Below, in pieces: positions 1-8,521 of a stretch of DNA of 64,000 nt. The DNA is from Pseudomonas sp. SL4(2022) (GTDB taxonomy: Bacteria > Pseudomonadota > Gammaproteobacteria > Pseudomonadales > Pseudomonadaceae): positions 3,788,001 to 3,852,000 of the forward strand of contig NZ_CP113060.1 of assembly GCF_026625725.1 (NCBI RefSeq), in the 5' to 3' direction. Under the pieces are notes generated by a model that saw nothing but the letters and a program-made list of their open reading frames with translations, made no database searches and had not been told where the DNA came from. The first letter of the stretch is position 1. The number at the start of each line of letters is the position of its first letter. Both the position numbers and the translations under genes were made by a program.

Positions 1-724
1 TGTAGCTGGAGGCATCGCTGGCCAGGTACAGCACGGTGCCGGCCATTTCACTCGGATCAGCGACGCGCTTGAGCGGGATGCGCTGCAAGGCGACTTTGAG
101 GATGGCATCGTTTTTGGTCAGTGCTGAGGCGAACTTGGTGTCGGTCAGGCCCGGCAGCAGGGCGTTGCAGCGAATGCCGAATTGCGCGCACTCCTTGGCA
201 AACACCTTGGTCATGCTGATCACAGCGGCTTTGGTCACCGAGTAAATGCCCTGGTACTCGCCGGGGCTGACGCCGTTGATCGAGGCCACGTTGATGATCG
301 AACCACCGCCGTTGGCTTTCATCAGCTTGCCGCCTTCGATGGACATGAAGTAGTAGCCACGGATGTTTACGTCAACGGTCTTTTGGAACGCGCCCAGATC
401 GGTGTCGAGGACGTTGCAGAACTGTGGGTTGGTGGCGGCATTGTTAACCAGAATATCAAGGCGGCCGAATTGTTCCTTGATGTGCGCAAAGACGTTGCTG
501 ATCTGCTCCATTTCACCAATGTGGCAAGCCATCGCAGTGGCCTTGCCTCCATCAGCAATGATGGCATCCGCGACTTTCTGGCAGTCGTCGATCTTGCGGC
601 TCGACACGATGACGTGCGCACCTTGTTGGGCCAGCAGTTTGGCGATGGCTTCGCCGATGCCACGGCTGGCACCGGAAACGAAAGCGATCTTGCCGTCGAG
701 GTCGAACAGATGGGTCTTGGACAT
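1..724 (-). CDS. SDR family NAD(P)-dependent oxidoreductase (partial, C-terminus off the window)
   Basis: This is a short-chain dehydrogenase/reductase that starts at ATG 724 and runs off the left edge after about 241 residues. It has the Rossmann cofactor motif GASRGIG at residues 18-24, NNAA at 94-97, and the catalytic Ser148, Tyr161 and Lys165 (YSVTK). The family reduces 3-ketoacyl or similar carbonyl substrates with NAD(P)H; the exact substrate cannot be read. It follows the phosphotransferase gene by 37 bp on the same strand, and AAGGAAAAAACC precedes the start. The neighbours (APH-type kinase, SCP2 domain, histidine phosphatase) suggest fatty-acyl or hydroxyacyl-CoA metabolism, which is inference. 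Confidence 0.9.
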   Translation of the reverse strand, partial: MSKTHLFDLDGKIAFVSGASRGIGEAIAKLLAQQGAHVIVSSRKIDDCQKVADAIIADGGKATAMACHIGEMEQISNVFAHIKEQFGRLDILVNNAATNPQFCNVLDTDLGAFQKTVDVNIRGYYFMSIEGGKLMKANGGGSIINVASINGVSPGEYQGIYSVTKAAVISMTKVFAKECAQFGIRCNALLPGLTDTKFASALTKNDAILKVALQRIPLKRVADPSEMAGTVLYLASDASSY

Positions 725-761
725 GGTTTTTTCCTTTCTTATGAGAGGCCTGTTCGGCCGT

Positions 762-1829
762 TTACAACTGCGACTTATTGATGACCTGCAGGCTCATCTG
801 TTCCAGTAGCTTGTTCATATGAATGAACTGTGCGAAGCGCTTGTCCTGGGTCTGGCCATGGAAATAGCGGTAGTAGATCTGCTGCACGATACCGGCCAGG
901 CGGAATAGGCCGTAGGTGTAATAGAAGTCGATGCTCTTGATTTCGATGCCGGCGCGCTCAGCGTAATAATCGGCAAACTGCTGGCGCGTGAGCATGCCGG
1001 GTGCGTTGCTTGGCTGACGGCGCATCATTTGTACGGGGGCAGGGTCGGCGGCCTCGATCCAGTAGGCGAGGGTGTTGCCCAGGTCCATCAGTGGATCGCC
1101 GATAGTGGTCAGTTCCCAGTCCAGCACACCGATGATCTGACTTGGGTTCTGTGGACTGAGAATCACGTTATCGAAGCGGTAGTCGTTATGCACGATGCCT
1201 GGCTTGTGGTGGTCGGTCGGCATCTTGTCGCGCAACCACGCTTTGACTGGCTCCCACAGGGGCGCATCGGGGGTTAGCGCTTTTTCGTAACGATCACTCC
1301 AGCCGCTGATCTGGCGCTGCACATAGCCTTCAGGCTTACCCAGGTCACCCAGGCCGCAGGCTTGGTAATCAACATTGTGCAGCTCGACCATCTTGTCGAT
1401 AAAGCTCTTGCACAGCGTGCGGGTTTGCTCGGCGCTGAAGTTCAGCTCAGCCGGCATATCGGACCGCAGGATAATGCCGTTAACCCGCTCCATCACATAG
1501 AACTCAGCACCAATCACCGATTCATCGGTGCAATGCACATAAGCTTTGGGGCAATAAGGGAAACCGGCATTGAGTTGGTTGAGGATGCGGTATTCGCGGC
1601 CCATGTCGTGGGCCGATTTGGCTTTGTGACCAAACGGGGGGCGGCGCAGCACAAACTCTTTGCCGGGGTATTCAAGCAGGTAGGTGAGGTTGGATGCGCC
1701 GCCGGGGAACTGGCTGATGCGCGGCTCACCTGTCAGGCCAGGGATATGCGCCTTGAGGTACTGGTCGATGACCGTGGCGTCGAGTTCCTCGCCTTCACGG
1801 ATGCGGGTTGACTGGTCAGTAAGCGCCAT
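762..1829 (-). CDS. Phosphotransferase family protein (APH-like, ACAD10/LvaA type)
   Basis: The protein is a 355-residue aminoglycoside-phosphotransferase-fold kinase. The catalytic-loop motif HNDYRFDNVI and the metal-binding DWE of GVLDWELTTIGDP lie in the C-terminal half, and the ATP-binding region near residues 45-70 contains FVLRRPP. AAGGGA is placed 6 bases before ATG 1829. Proteins of this subgroup (LvaA of P. putida levulinate catabolism, the kinase domain of ACAD10/11) phosphorylate hydroxyacyl-CoAs rather than antibiotics. Adjacent SDR and SCP2 genes support a lipid substrate, although no acyl-CoA dehydrogenase partner is visible in the window. Family assignment is secure; the substrate is inferred. 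Confidence 0.88.
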   Translation of the reverse strand: MALTDQSTRIREGEELDATVIDQYLKAHIPGLTGEPRISQFPGGASNLTYLLEYPGKEFVLRRPPFGHKAKSAHDMGREYRILNQLNAGFPYCPKAYVHCTDESVIGAEFYVMERVNGIILRSDMPAELNFSAEQTRTLCKSFIDKMVELHNVDYQACGLGDLGKPEGYVQRQISGWSDRYEKALTPDAPLWEPVKAWLRDKMPTDHHKPGIVHNDYRFDNVILSPQNPSQIIGVLDWELTTIGDPLMDLGNTLAYWIEAADPAPVQMMRRQPSNAPGMLTRQQFADYYAERAGIEIKSIDFYYTYGLFRLAGIVQQIYYRYFHGQTQDKRFAQFIHMNKLLEQMSLQVINKSQL

Positions 1830-1983
1830 GTTTATCCCTTCTGCTTATGATAGGTGCCTGAGACTATTGGTTAATCTAATGCTGCTGCAGGTTGTGAACA
1901 AGCATTGCCCGCCTTAATAGGCCAGCGTGTTGCCGCTCAATCAAGCGGCCTGATTGACCTGTTTATAAAGGCCGCAGGCATAA

Positions 1984-2012
1984 AAAAACCGAAGTCAGGG
2001 ACTTCGGTTTTT
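1984..2012 (-). terminator. Rho-independent terminator after the SCP2 gene
   Basis: A perfect 13-bp inverted repeat (1984-1996 and 2000-2012) has a 3-base loop. On the minus strand it is followed by a run of Ts. It lies 26 bp past the stop of the SCP2 gene, separating it from the phosphotransferase gene. Confidence 0.9.
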
Positions 2013-2037
2013 CGAGTAGCAATAACGCCAGCTTGGC

Positions 2038-2349
2038 TTAAACCGGGAACAGTTCGCCCAGTTTCATGGCCAACATCATGTCGCCTTCGGCGCGCAGTTT
2101 GCCGGACATGAAGGCTTGCATACCGTCGGTTTCACCGCTGGTGATGCCTTTCAGGGTTTCGGTGTCCATGATCAGGGTCACGTTGGCGTTGGCGTTGTCG
2201 CCTTGCTCAACGGCGCAGGTGCCGTCTTTAACGATCAGCGCGTAGTTCTCGCCGTCTTCGATGTTGAACTGGAATACCAGATCAAGGCCTGCAGCAGCGC
2301 TGGCGTTGAACTTGGAGTGCATGGTTTGGACGATGTCTGCAACGCTCAT
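2038..2349 (-). CDS. SCP2 sterol-binding domain protein
   Basis: This small protein of 103 residues is a stand-alone SCP2 (sterol carrier protein 2) lipid-binding domain. It starts MSVADIVQ and carries the family features FQFNIEDGENYALIV, TLIMDTET and the C-terminal GKLRAEGDMMLAMKLGELF. The start at 2349 is chosen because AAGGAAA sits just upstream; a longer reading from 2382 would add a lysine-rich leader containing the ribosome binding site. SCP2 domains bind fatty acyl-CoA or sterol-like lipids in a hydrophobic tunnel. It is followed by a strong terminator and sits in a co-oriented lipid-related cluster. Confidence 0.92.
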   Translation of the reverse strand: MSVADIVQTMHSKFNASAAAGLDLVFQFNIEDGENYALIVKDGTCAVEQGDNANANVTLIMDTETLKGITSGETDGMQAFMSGKLRAEGDMMLAMKLGELFPV

Positions 2350-2404
2350 GATGTTTTCCTTTTTCTTGGGGGTTACTAGCACCTTGGGGTGCAGTGGGCC
2401 GGAC

Positions 2405-3115
2405 TCAGCGGTACGTGATGAGTTCCGGCGCCTTCAACAGCTGCAAATGCACATGGCTGTTGAAGGAAGCCAGGCTCACTTGCGTGCCGCGAAACTTCAG
2501 GCAGCTCAGTGAGGTGTTAACAATTTGCCAGTTCAGTTCAAAGGCCTGAGCGGGCGCAATACCGGTGATCAAGTGCAGCAGGGCGGTAATCGTACCGCCT
2601 GATGTGAAGACTGCGATGTTCTGTTTGCTGTCAGCCTGCTGTAGCAGACGTTCCAGGCCGCCTTGTACTTGTGCGACAAATTCCTGCCAGCTCTGTAGGC
2701 CAGGCTTGCTATGCTCGCCACTGACCCAGCGAGCGATCAGCTTGGCGAACAGCCGTTGGAACTCTCCGCGATTTTGTGCGGCATTGCGCAGCGTGTGCAG
2801 TGCCTCCGGTTCTTCAGGAAGCAGATCAGGGAGCAGGGCACGGATCACGGCATCAGCGTCGAATTCATTGAATGCGGCATCAATATCCAGTGTGGTATCT
2901 GCTAGATCGGCATTTTTGAGTTGCTTGAGCGCGCTGCTGGCGGTGTGTTGCTGTCGGCGTAGAGCACCGCTGACACTGCGATCTATGCGCGTGCCAAGTT
3001 GCGCGAGGTGCTCGCCCAGCACTTCGGCCTGGCGAATTCCGATGGGCGAAAGCACATCGTAATCGTCGGCGCCGAATGAGGCTTGGCCATGTCGAATCAG
3101 GTAGATGCTGCCCAC
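2405..3115 (-). CDS. Histidine phosphatase family protein (phosphoglycerate mutase-like)
   Basis: The gene encodes about 236 residues beginning GSIYLIRHGQASFG, with the catalytic RHG at the extreme N-terminus as is usual in this branch. The C-terminal part has FTSGGTITALL, where the family usually has a second catalytic His; here this stretch reads SGG with no His. I place the start at GTG 3115 because the RHG motif normally follows the first few residues; the frame is open to 3277, but the extra stretch has no family similarity I recognise. It is the first gene of the minus-strand lipid-related cluster. Substrate unknown. Confidence 0.82.
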   Translation of the reverse strand: MGSIYLIRHGQASFGADDYDVLSPIGIRQAEVLGEHLAQLGTRIDRSVSGALRRQQHTASSALKQLKNADLADTTLDIDAAFNEFDADAVIRALLPDLLPEEPEALHTLRNAAQNRGEFQRLFAKLIARWVSGEHSKPGLQSWQEFVAQVQGGLERLLQQADSKQNIAVFTSGGTITALLHLITGIAPAQAFELNWQIVNTSLSCLKFRGTQVSLASFNSHVHLQLLKAPELITYR

Positions 3116-3326
3116 GTCCGCTCGATTCCGGTACGTTGAAAGTTTCGCGAGGGTATGAGGAAGCTCAGGAGCTGTCAACGTAAAAACATACGCTTGTTTG
3201 AATTGCATTGATGGGCTGAATAACCAGGCCTTGGGTTGCTGGTCGATACTCAGTGGCCTAGGTATGCTTGCGGACAATCAGCGTTCGGGATAAATGGGCG
3301 TTGCCACTTGATTGAGAGGGAAATAC

Positions 3327-4346
3327 GTGGAGTTTTTTGCAGAGTACATAAGCTTTCTGGCCAAGACGCTCACCTTGTTGGTAGCCATTGTAGTGGTGCT
3401 TCTCACCGTAGCGGCACTGCGCAGCAAGGGACGGCAGGGTAGTGGGCAGTTGCAGGTGCAAAAGCTCAATGATTTCTTTAAGCAACTACAGCAGCGTCTC
3501 GAGCATGCTGTGCTCGACAAGGATCAGCTGAAAGCACTAGCCAAAGCCGAAGCCAAGGCTGCCAAATTGGAAAGGAAAGCCGGGGGGCAAAAATCCCGTG
3601 TCTATGTGCTGGATTTTGACGGTGACATCAAAGCCTCGGCAACCGACAGCCTGCGTCACGAAATCACTGCTTTACTGTCTATGGCAACACCGCAGGATGA
3701 AGTCGTGCTGCGGCTGGAAAGCGGTGGCGGCATGGTTCACAGCTATGGGCTGGCATCCTCTCAACTTGCGCGTATTCGTCAGGCCGGCGTACCACTGACC
3801 GTTTGCATCGACAAAGTGGCAGCCAGCGGTGGATACATGATGGCGTGCATCGGCGAGAAAATTGTTTCAGCGCCCTTTGCCATTCTCGGCTCCATTGGTG
3901 TGGTGGCTCAACTGCCTAACGTGCACCGCTTGTTGAAGAAGCATGACATTGATTTTGAAGTACTTACCGCCGGTGAGTACAAACGTACCTTGACCGTATT
4001 CGGTGAGAACACCGAAAAGGGCCGAGAGAAGTTTCAGGAAGACCTGGAAACCACCCATGAGCTGTTTAAAGCCTTTGTTGCCCGTTACCGGCCTCAACTG
4101 GACATTGATCAAATTGCTACTGGCGAAGTCTGGCTAGGCCTGGCGGCTCTGGAGAAACAACTGGTTGATGAGTTGAAAACCAGTGACGAATACCTGGCGG
4201 AACGTGCCAAGAGTGCCGAGCTGTTTCATTTGCACTATGCCGAGAAGAAAACCCTGCAGGAGCGTGTTGGACTGGCGGGCAGCGTGGCGCTGGACCGTTT
4301 CGTTCTGAGTTGGCTGAGTCGCTTGAATCAGCAACGCTTCTGGTAA
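3327..4346 (+). CDS. sohB: Protease SohB, inner-membrane S49 peptidase
   Basis: This 339-residue signal-peptide-peptidase-like serine protease has one N-terminal transmembrane segment (about residues 5-30), a lysine/alanine-rich linker and an S49 peptidase domain. The nucleophile Ser lies in DKVAASGGYMMACIG and the general base Lys in TAGEYKRTL, with LESGGGMVHSYG forming the substrate-strand region. GTG 3327 is preferred as start because GAGAGGG lies 6 bases upstream. The family cleaves membrane-embedded or misfolded peptides. It is followed closely by the acuI-like gene. Confidence 0.93.
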   Translation: MEFFAEYISFLAKTLTLLVAIVVVLLTVAALRSKGRQGSGQLQVQKLNDFFKQLQQRLEHAVLDKDQLKALAKAEAKAAKLERKAGGQKSRVYVLDFDGDIKASATDSLRHEITALLSMATPQDEVVLRLESGGGMVHSYGLASSQLARIRQAGVPLTVCIDKVAASGGYMMACIGEKIVSAPFAILGSIGVVAQLPNVHRLLKKHDIDFEVLTAGEYKRTLTVFGENTEKGREKFQEDLETTHELFKAFVARYRPQLDIDQIATGEVWLGLAALEKQLVDELKTSDEYLAERAKSAELFHLHYAEKKTLQERVGLAGSVALDRFVLSWLSRLNQQRFW

Positions 4347-4370
4347 ATGGTCGACACACAGAGGAAGAAC

Positions 4371-5360
4371 ATGAGTACGTTCAGTGCATTGCAAGCCCGT
4401 GAAAGTGCAGCGGGTGGTTTCGAAACGGTGATTGTGCAGCGCAATGTCAATGATTTGCCCGCTGGTGAGCTGCTGATTCGGGTCAAGTATTCCTCGCTTA
4501 ACTATAAAGATGCGCTATCAGCCAGCGGCAATCGGGGCGTTAGCAAAGAGTACCCGCACACGCCAGGAATTGACGCCGCGGGCATAGTAGAAGCCTCTTC
4601 TGTGTCGGAGTTCAGTGTCGGTGATGAGGTGATCGTCACGGGCTATGATCTTGGGATGAACACGGCGGGTGGTTTTGCCCAGTACATCAGAATTCCTGCC
4701 AGTTGGGCTCTGAAACGTCCCCAAGGGCTTTCCATGCGTGAGGCTATGGTTTTGGGGACGGCAGGACTCACAGCGGCGCTGTGTGTGGAAAAGCTGGAGC
4801 AGGCCGGCTTGACGCCTTATGCAGGGCCAGTCTTGGTGACAGGCGCGACGGGCGGCGTCGGAAGTGTTGCGGTGGCATTGCTAACTACGCTGGGGTACCA
4901 GGTTGCAGCTTCTACCGGTAAAGCTGATCAAGCTGAATACCTCAAAGCACTGGGTGCGCAACAGATTGTTTCGCGTACTGAGTTGGAGGCGGGCGCTGGA
5001 AAGCCGATGCTCAAGCCGCAGTGGGCGGGTGCGGTTGATTGTGTCGGGGGCGATATTCTATTCAATGTGGTCAAATCATTGCGTTATGGGGCCAGTGTTG
5101 CTTGCTGCGGTTTGACGGCAGGCACAGCCTTTTCCGGCAGTGTGCTGCCTTTCATTCTACGTGGCGTCAACCTTTTGGGGGTTGATTCGGTTGAGTTGCC
5201 GTTGGTGGTCAAAGCGTCCATGTGGGACAAGTTGTCACTGCAATGGAAGCTGGATCTGGAGTCACTGGTAACAGAGGTGAGCCTTGAACAGTTACCGGAA
5301 TCAATTGCGAATATTCTGGCGGGAAAACAGATTGGTCGTGTACTTGTCAATCTGCCTTGA
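4371..5360 (+). CDS. acuI: YhdH/AcuI-family NADPH-dependent acryloyl-CoA reductase / quinone oxidoreductase
   Basis: The protein has 329 residues and belongs to the zinc-free medium-chain dehydrogenase/reductase family. YSSLNYKDALSASGN near residues 43-57 and the nucleotide-binding GATGGVGSVAVALL near 158-171 match the YhdH/AcuI group, which reduces acryloyl-CoA to propionyl-CoA. GAGGAAG precedes ATG 4371 by 4 bases. It lies 24 bp downstream of sohB and ends before a bidirectional terminator, so the two may be co-transcribed. The physiological substrate here is not proven. Confidence 0.88.
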   Translation: MSTFSALQARESAAGGFETVIVQRNVNDLPAGELLIRVKYSSLNYKDALSASGNRGVSKEYPHTPGIDAAGIVEASSVSEFSVGDEVIVTGYDLGMNTAGGFAQYIRIPASWALKRPQGLSMREAMVLGTAGLTAALCVEKLEQAGLTPYAGPVLVTGATGGVGSVAVALLTTLGYQVAASTGKADQAEYLKALGAQQIVSRTELEAGAGKPMLKPQWAGAVDCVGGDILFNVVKSLRYGASVACCGLTAGTAFSGSVLPFILRGVNLLGVDSVELPLVVKASMWDKLSLQWKLDLESLVTEVSLEQLPESIANILAGKQIGRVLVNLP

Positions 5361-5420
5361 GTGAGTTGCCTGCATAAGTGACAGGAGTGCTGCGCTTCTG
5401 TTGATGAGGCTGAAAAGTAA

Positions 5421-5454
5421 AAACCCGAGATCAATTCTGTTCTCGGGTTTTTTA
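5421..5454. terminator. Bidirectional rho-independent terminator
   Basis: Perfect 10-bp arms (5421-5430 and 5441-5450, AAACCCGAGA/TCTCGGGTTT) are followed by Ts on both strands. It lies between the convergent acuI-like gene and the metal-dependent hydrolase gene and can serve both. Confidence 0.9.
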
Positions 5455-5502
5455 TCTTGAATACGGTCGCCAGTCAGACGTGCAGCCGCTGGCGAGCCGT
5501 AT

Positions 5503-6330
5503 TTAATTGAAGCCCAAGCGTTGGCGCCAGCGTTGTTCCAAGGCCTTGCTATCGTGGTCGAATGGATGAAAGCCTGGACGGTAATAGTCCAGATAGGCCG
5601 GGATCAGCTTAGTCAGGAAACCATTACGCAGTCCGAACAAGGTTTTCAGACCCTTACCCCAGCTGCGCCAGTTGAACAGTTGCCCATCCTTGCGCAGCAG
5701 GTGCAGCTGGAACCAGGCAATCACGCCGAAGAAGATCACCGTGGAAATGGCCATCATGCCGACGCGGGTGAAGTAGCCGCCATAGACTTTCTGGTACACG
5801 TCGTAGCACACCGCCTTGTGTTCGTTCTCTTCAATGGCATGCCACATCCACAGCTGGTACAGCTTGGGATCGTTCATCTGGGTGGTCAGGTCTTCGCGTT
5901 GCAGCAGTTGTTCGGCCATCGTTGCGGTGAAGTGCTCAAGGGCGCAGGTGGCTGCCAGGCGCTGCTTCTTAGTGGTGATCTTGGTGACCCACTCCAGCAG
6001 CACCTTGATGCGTAGCTCTAGCCGCTCCAGGTCGATATTGTGCTCGGCGGCGTAGTCGTTATATGCCGCATGTTCTTTTGAGTGCATGGCTTCCTGGCCG
6101 ATAAAGGCGCTGATGTCCTTCTTCAGCTGAGGTTCGGTCACTTGATCACGCACGGCACGCACGCTGTCGACGAAAAACTTCTCGCCATAGGGGAACAGCG
6201 AAGACAGGTTATTCATGAAGTGACTCATGAATGGGTCACCGGCAAACCAGAACTTCTGGCTTTCATCAAAACTGAAGTCCATGCGGCGCACAGGGAAGCT
6301 GGCGGGTGGGGTGCTGATCTTGGCTGTCAT
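5503..6330 (-). CDS. Predicted metal-dependent hydrolase (ferritin-like HXXE family, PF10118-type)
   Basis: This 275-residue protein matches the Pseudomonas family annotated as metal-dependent hydrolase. Conserved acidic/His helices are visible: FIGQEAMHSKEHAAYN near residue 90, CALEHFTATMAE near 135 and WHAIEENEHKAVCYDVY near 165, a di-metal ferritin-like pattern of E, EXXH and H residues. A hydrophobic stretch follows at about residues 190-210 (MMAISTVIFFGVIAWFQL), so it may be membrane-associated. The start is MTAKIS at 6330, preceded by AGGAG 9 bases upstream. No function is established for the family. Confidence 0.83.
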   Translation of the reverse strand: MTAKISTPPASFPVRRMDFSFDESQKFWFAGDPFMSHFMNNLSSLFPYGEKFFVDSVRAVRDQVTEPQLKKDISAFIGQEAMHSKEHAAYNDYAAEHNIDLERLELRIKVLLEWVTKITTKKQRLAATCALEHFTATMAEQLLQREDLTTQMNDPKLYQLWMWHAIEENEHKAVCYDVYQKVYGGYFTRVGMMAISTVIFFGVIAWFQLHLLRKDGQLFNWRSWGKGLKTLFGLRNGFLTKLIPAYLDYYRPGFHPFDHDSKALEQRWRQRLGFN

Positions 6331-6540
6331 AAAGGCGACTCCTGGCATATTGGTCGCATGTGGCGACCGCTCTTGTTATTGGGCCCAGAGGACAGATCAC
6401 ACTGCCCGGGGCCGTCATTTATCATTAGCCGAGGCGATTTTCGGTGCGAGGTCATTCGTGGCCAGGGAGGGCGCAAATGGGCCAACTTATGGATAGTTGT
6501 CGGACACTTTGCCTTTGCGCATGCGGCGACCATCCAAATG

Positions 6541-6567
6541 CAAACGCCCGCAGAATGCGGGCGTTTG
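6541..6567 (-). terminator. Rho-independent terminator after apt
   Basis: Perfect 11-bp arms (6541-6551, 6557-6567) are GC-rich inside and T-rich outside, and the loop is AGAAT. It is 15 bp beyond the apt stop codon on the minus strand. Confidence 0.85.
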
Positions 6568-6581
6568 TCGAGAGCGTTCGG

Positions 6582-7130
6582 TTATTGGTCGTTGAGTGCG
6601 AAGCAGGTGAGGGCAAAGGTAGGGATGCCGCTGTCTTGCAACTTCTGAGAGCCGCCGAGCTCGGGCAAGTCAATGATTGCTGCAGCTTCGACGACGCTGG
6701 CACCCATGCGCCGTACGAGTTGTGCAGCTGCCAACAAGGTTCCGCCGGTGGCGATCAGATCATCGAAAATAAGTACTTTGTCGCCTTCACAGAGGCTATC
6801 GGTATGCACCTCGAGCTTGGCTTCGCCGTATTCAGTCTGATAACTCTCGCTGAGTACATCAGCGGGTAGCTTGCCTTGCTTGCGGAACAGTATCAGCGGC
6901 TTGTTCAGTTCATAGGCAATGATTGAACCAATCAGAAAACCGCGCGCATCCATGGCACCGATATGGCTGAAGTCAGCTTCGACATAGCGTTGAATAAAGC
7001 TGTCGGCCACCATGCGTAGGGCGCGTGGAGACTGAAAAAGCGGAGTGATGTCACGGAAGATAACCCCCGGCTTGGGGAAGTCCACCACCGGGCGAATTAG
7101 GGTCTTGATGCTGAACTCGTCAAAAATCAT
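6582..7130 (-). CDS. apt: Adenine phosphoribosyltransferase
   Basis: The enzyme converts adenine and PRPP to AMP in purine salvage. The 182 residues match the family length. The PRPP-binding loop [14 protein letters not shown] lies near residues 117-130, and the N-terminal [15 protein letters not shown] is typical of Apt. ATG 7130 is chosen over upstream codons because it gives the standard [13 protein letters not shown] start after GGAAAGACC. It lies 29 bp downstream of anr in the same orientation, as in other Pseudomonas genomes, so read-through from anr is likely. Confidence 0.97.
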   Translation of the reverse strand: MIFDEFSIKTLIRPVVDFPKPGVIFRDITPLFQSPRALRMVADSFIQRYVEADFSHIGAMDARGFLIGSIIAYELNKPLILFRKQGKLPADVLSESYQTEYGEAKLEVHTDSLCEGDKVLIFDDLIATGGTLLAAAQLVRRMGASVVEAAAIIDLPELGGSQKLQDSGIPTFALTCFALNDQ

Positions 7131-7159
7131 GGTCTTTCCGTCTTGCTTCACGCAATAAA

Positions 7160-7894
7160 TCAGGTGTCCAGGTTACCGCCAGCCAGGGCACATAGTTCAA
7201 TGGGGTCGAGTATGTGGACTTCTTTGCCTTCGGCTTCCAGCAGACCGTTTTGTTGAAAGCGTGTGAATACCCGCGACACAGTCTCGACTGCAAGGCCAAG
7301 GTAGTTACCGATCTCATTGCGCGACATGGCAAGGCGGAATTGATTAGCCGAAAAGCCGCGAGCACGGAAGCGTGCAGAAAGATTGACCAGAAAGGTCGCA
7401 ATACGTTCGTCGGCGGTCTTTTTCGACAGTAACAGCATCATCTGCTGATCGTCACGGATCTCTCGACTCATGATGCGCATCAGCTGACGACGCAATTGCG
7501 GCAGCTGTACGGCGAGCTCATCCAGGCGCTCAAAGGGAATTTCACAGACTGAAGTGGTCTCCAGGGCCATAGCCGAAACGGGATAGAGTTCACTGTCCAT
7601 TCCGGATAGACCAACCAGCTCGCTGGGCAAGTGGAAACCGGTAATTTGCTCATCACCCGCATCGCTCAGGCTGAAGGTTTTCAATGCGCCGGAACGTACC
7701 GCAAAGACCGAGCTGAAGGCATCGCCCTGACGGAACAGAAATTCGCCTTTTTTCAGGGGCCGACCGCGCTTGACGATTTCGTCGAGCGCGTCCATGTCTT
7801 CCAGATTTAAAGACAGCGGCAGGCACAAACTCGCCAGGCTGCAATCCTTGCAATGGGCTTGATGTGGGGTATGCAACTTGATGCTTTCGGACAT
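7160..7894 (-). CDS. anr: Anr, FNR-type oxygen-sensing transcriptional activator
   Basis: This 244-residue CRP/FNR regulator carries Cys15, Cys18 and Cys24 plus Cys117, the four ligands of an oxygen-labile [4Fe-4S] cluster. A cyclic-nucleotide-binding-like domain follows. The C-terminal helix-turn-helix ([19 protein letters not shown], about residues 190-210) has the E..SR recognition pattern that reads TTGAT-N4-ATCAA sites. Under low oxygen it activates microaerobic genes. Target-like boxes in this window precede hemN (9967-9980) and the distal ccoN operon (22973-22986). Confidence 0.97.
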   Translation of the reverse strand: MSESIKLHTPHQAHCKDCSLASLCLPLSLNLEDMDALDEIVKRGRPLKKGEFLFRQGDAFSSVFAVRSGALKTFSLSDAGDEQITGFHLPSELVGLSGMDSELYPVSAMALETTSVCEIPFERLDELAVQLPQLRRQLMRIMSREIRDDQQMMLLLSKKTADERIATFLVNLSARFRARGFSANQFRLAMSRNEIGNYLGLAVETVSRVFTRFQQNGLLEAEGKEVHILDPIELCALAGGNLDT

Positions 7895-8035
7895 CGTCAG
7901 TGTTCCTGAGCTGAGCAGACAATAGGCTCAAGGTTACAGCAGCCAGCGGGTGACAGCCAGTCACATGGCTTCTTGACCAAGTGTTCAAGTATGGCGCTGA
8001 ACAGCCGATAGTTCAGGCGGTTAAGGGATCTGCAA

Positions 8036-8518
8036 GTGAGTAAGGTTATGCGCGTGGAATTGACATCGATGATTGGCCGCCTGGGGATGGCGGTTGAGTG
8101 CAAAAGCGCGACCGTCGAGGGCGTCGAGGGCGTCGAGGGCGTCGAGAAGGATGATCAGGCATTGCGCGATAGTCTGCGCGTCAGTTTGTCGGAGCTGGGC
8201 AAGGCCCGTTCCGCCGCCGCCCAGAAAAACCAAGATATCGATGACAGCAGCCTGCCGGATCTGATCAAGGACCTGCTCAAGCGAATTCGCGCGCTCAAGG
8301 AGCAGATCGAGGTCAAGAAAGAGGAGTTGAATGCGGTTATGAGTGACCAGAGCCTTGATCCCGAGGCCAAACGCTTGAAGATTGAAACCTTGCAGGGTGA
8401 ACTGGCGTCGCTGCAGGGTGCCTTGAGCAGCGCCAATGCCACGCTGCTCAAGGTCTTGTCCAAGCTAGGCCTGACCGATCAGCAGATGCAGGAAGTGTCC
8501 AGCCTGCTGATGAAATAG
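8036..8518 (+). CDS. Hypothetical coiled-coil protein with GVE tandem repeat
   Basis: The product is 160 residues and not recognised. AAGGGA at 8023-8028 supports GTG 8036 as start; ATG 8048 is an alternative. The N-terminal 25 residues are followed by the repeated tripeptide GVE encoded by a perfect 9-bp tandem repeat (8114-8146), then a mostly helical, charged region with heptad-like leucines (LPDLIKDLLKRIRALKEQIE and LQGELASLQGALSSANATLL), suggesting a coiled coil. There is no signal peptide or membrane segment. It is divergent from anr and convergent with hemN, only 3 bp from the hemN stop. A hypothetical gene occupies this place in other Pseudomonas. Confidence 0.78.
   Translation: MSKVMRVELTSMIGRLGMAVECKSATVEGVEGVEGVEKDDQALRDSLRVSLSELGKARSAAAQKNQDIDDSSLPDLIKDLLKRIRALKEQIEVKKEELNAVMSDQSLDPEAKRLKIETLQGELASLQGALSSANATLLKVLSKLGLTDQQMQEVSSLLMK
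8114..8146 (+). repeat. Perfect 9-bp in-frame tandem repeat (GTCGAGGGC)
   Basis: Three full copies of GTCGAGGGC and a partial fourth encode VEG VEG VEG VE within the hypothetical coiled-coil gene. Being a multiple of three, copy-number slippage would keep the frame. Confidence 0.95.
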
Positions 8519-8521
8519 GGA

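Noticed and set aside
7975..7992. FNR-like site TTGACCAAGTGTTCAA upstream of anr
   Set aside because: The half-sites are separated by 6 bases rather than 4 and the right half is TTCAA, so it does not fit the Anr box.
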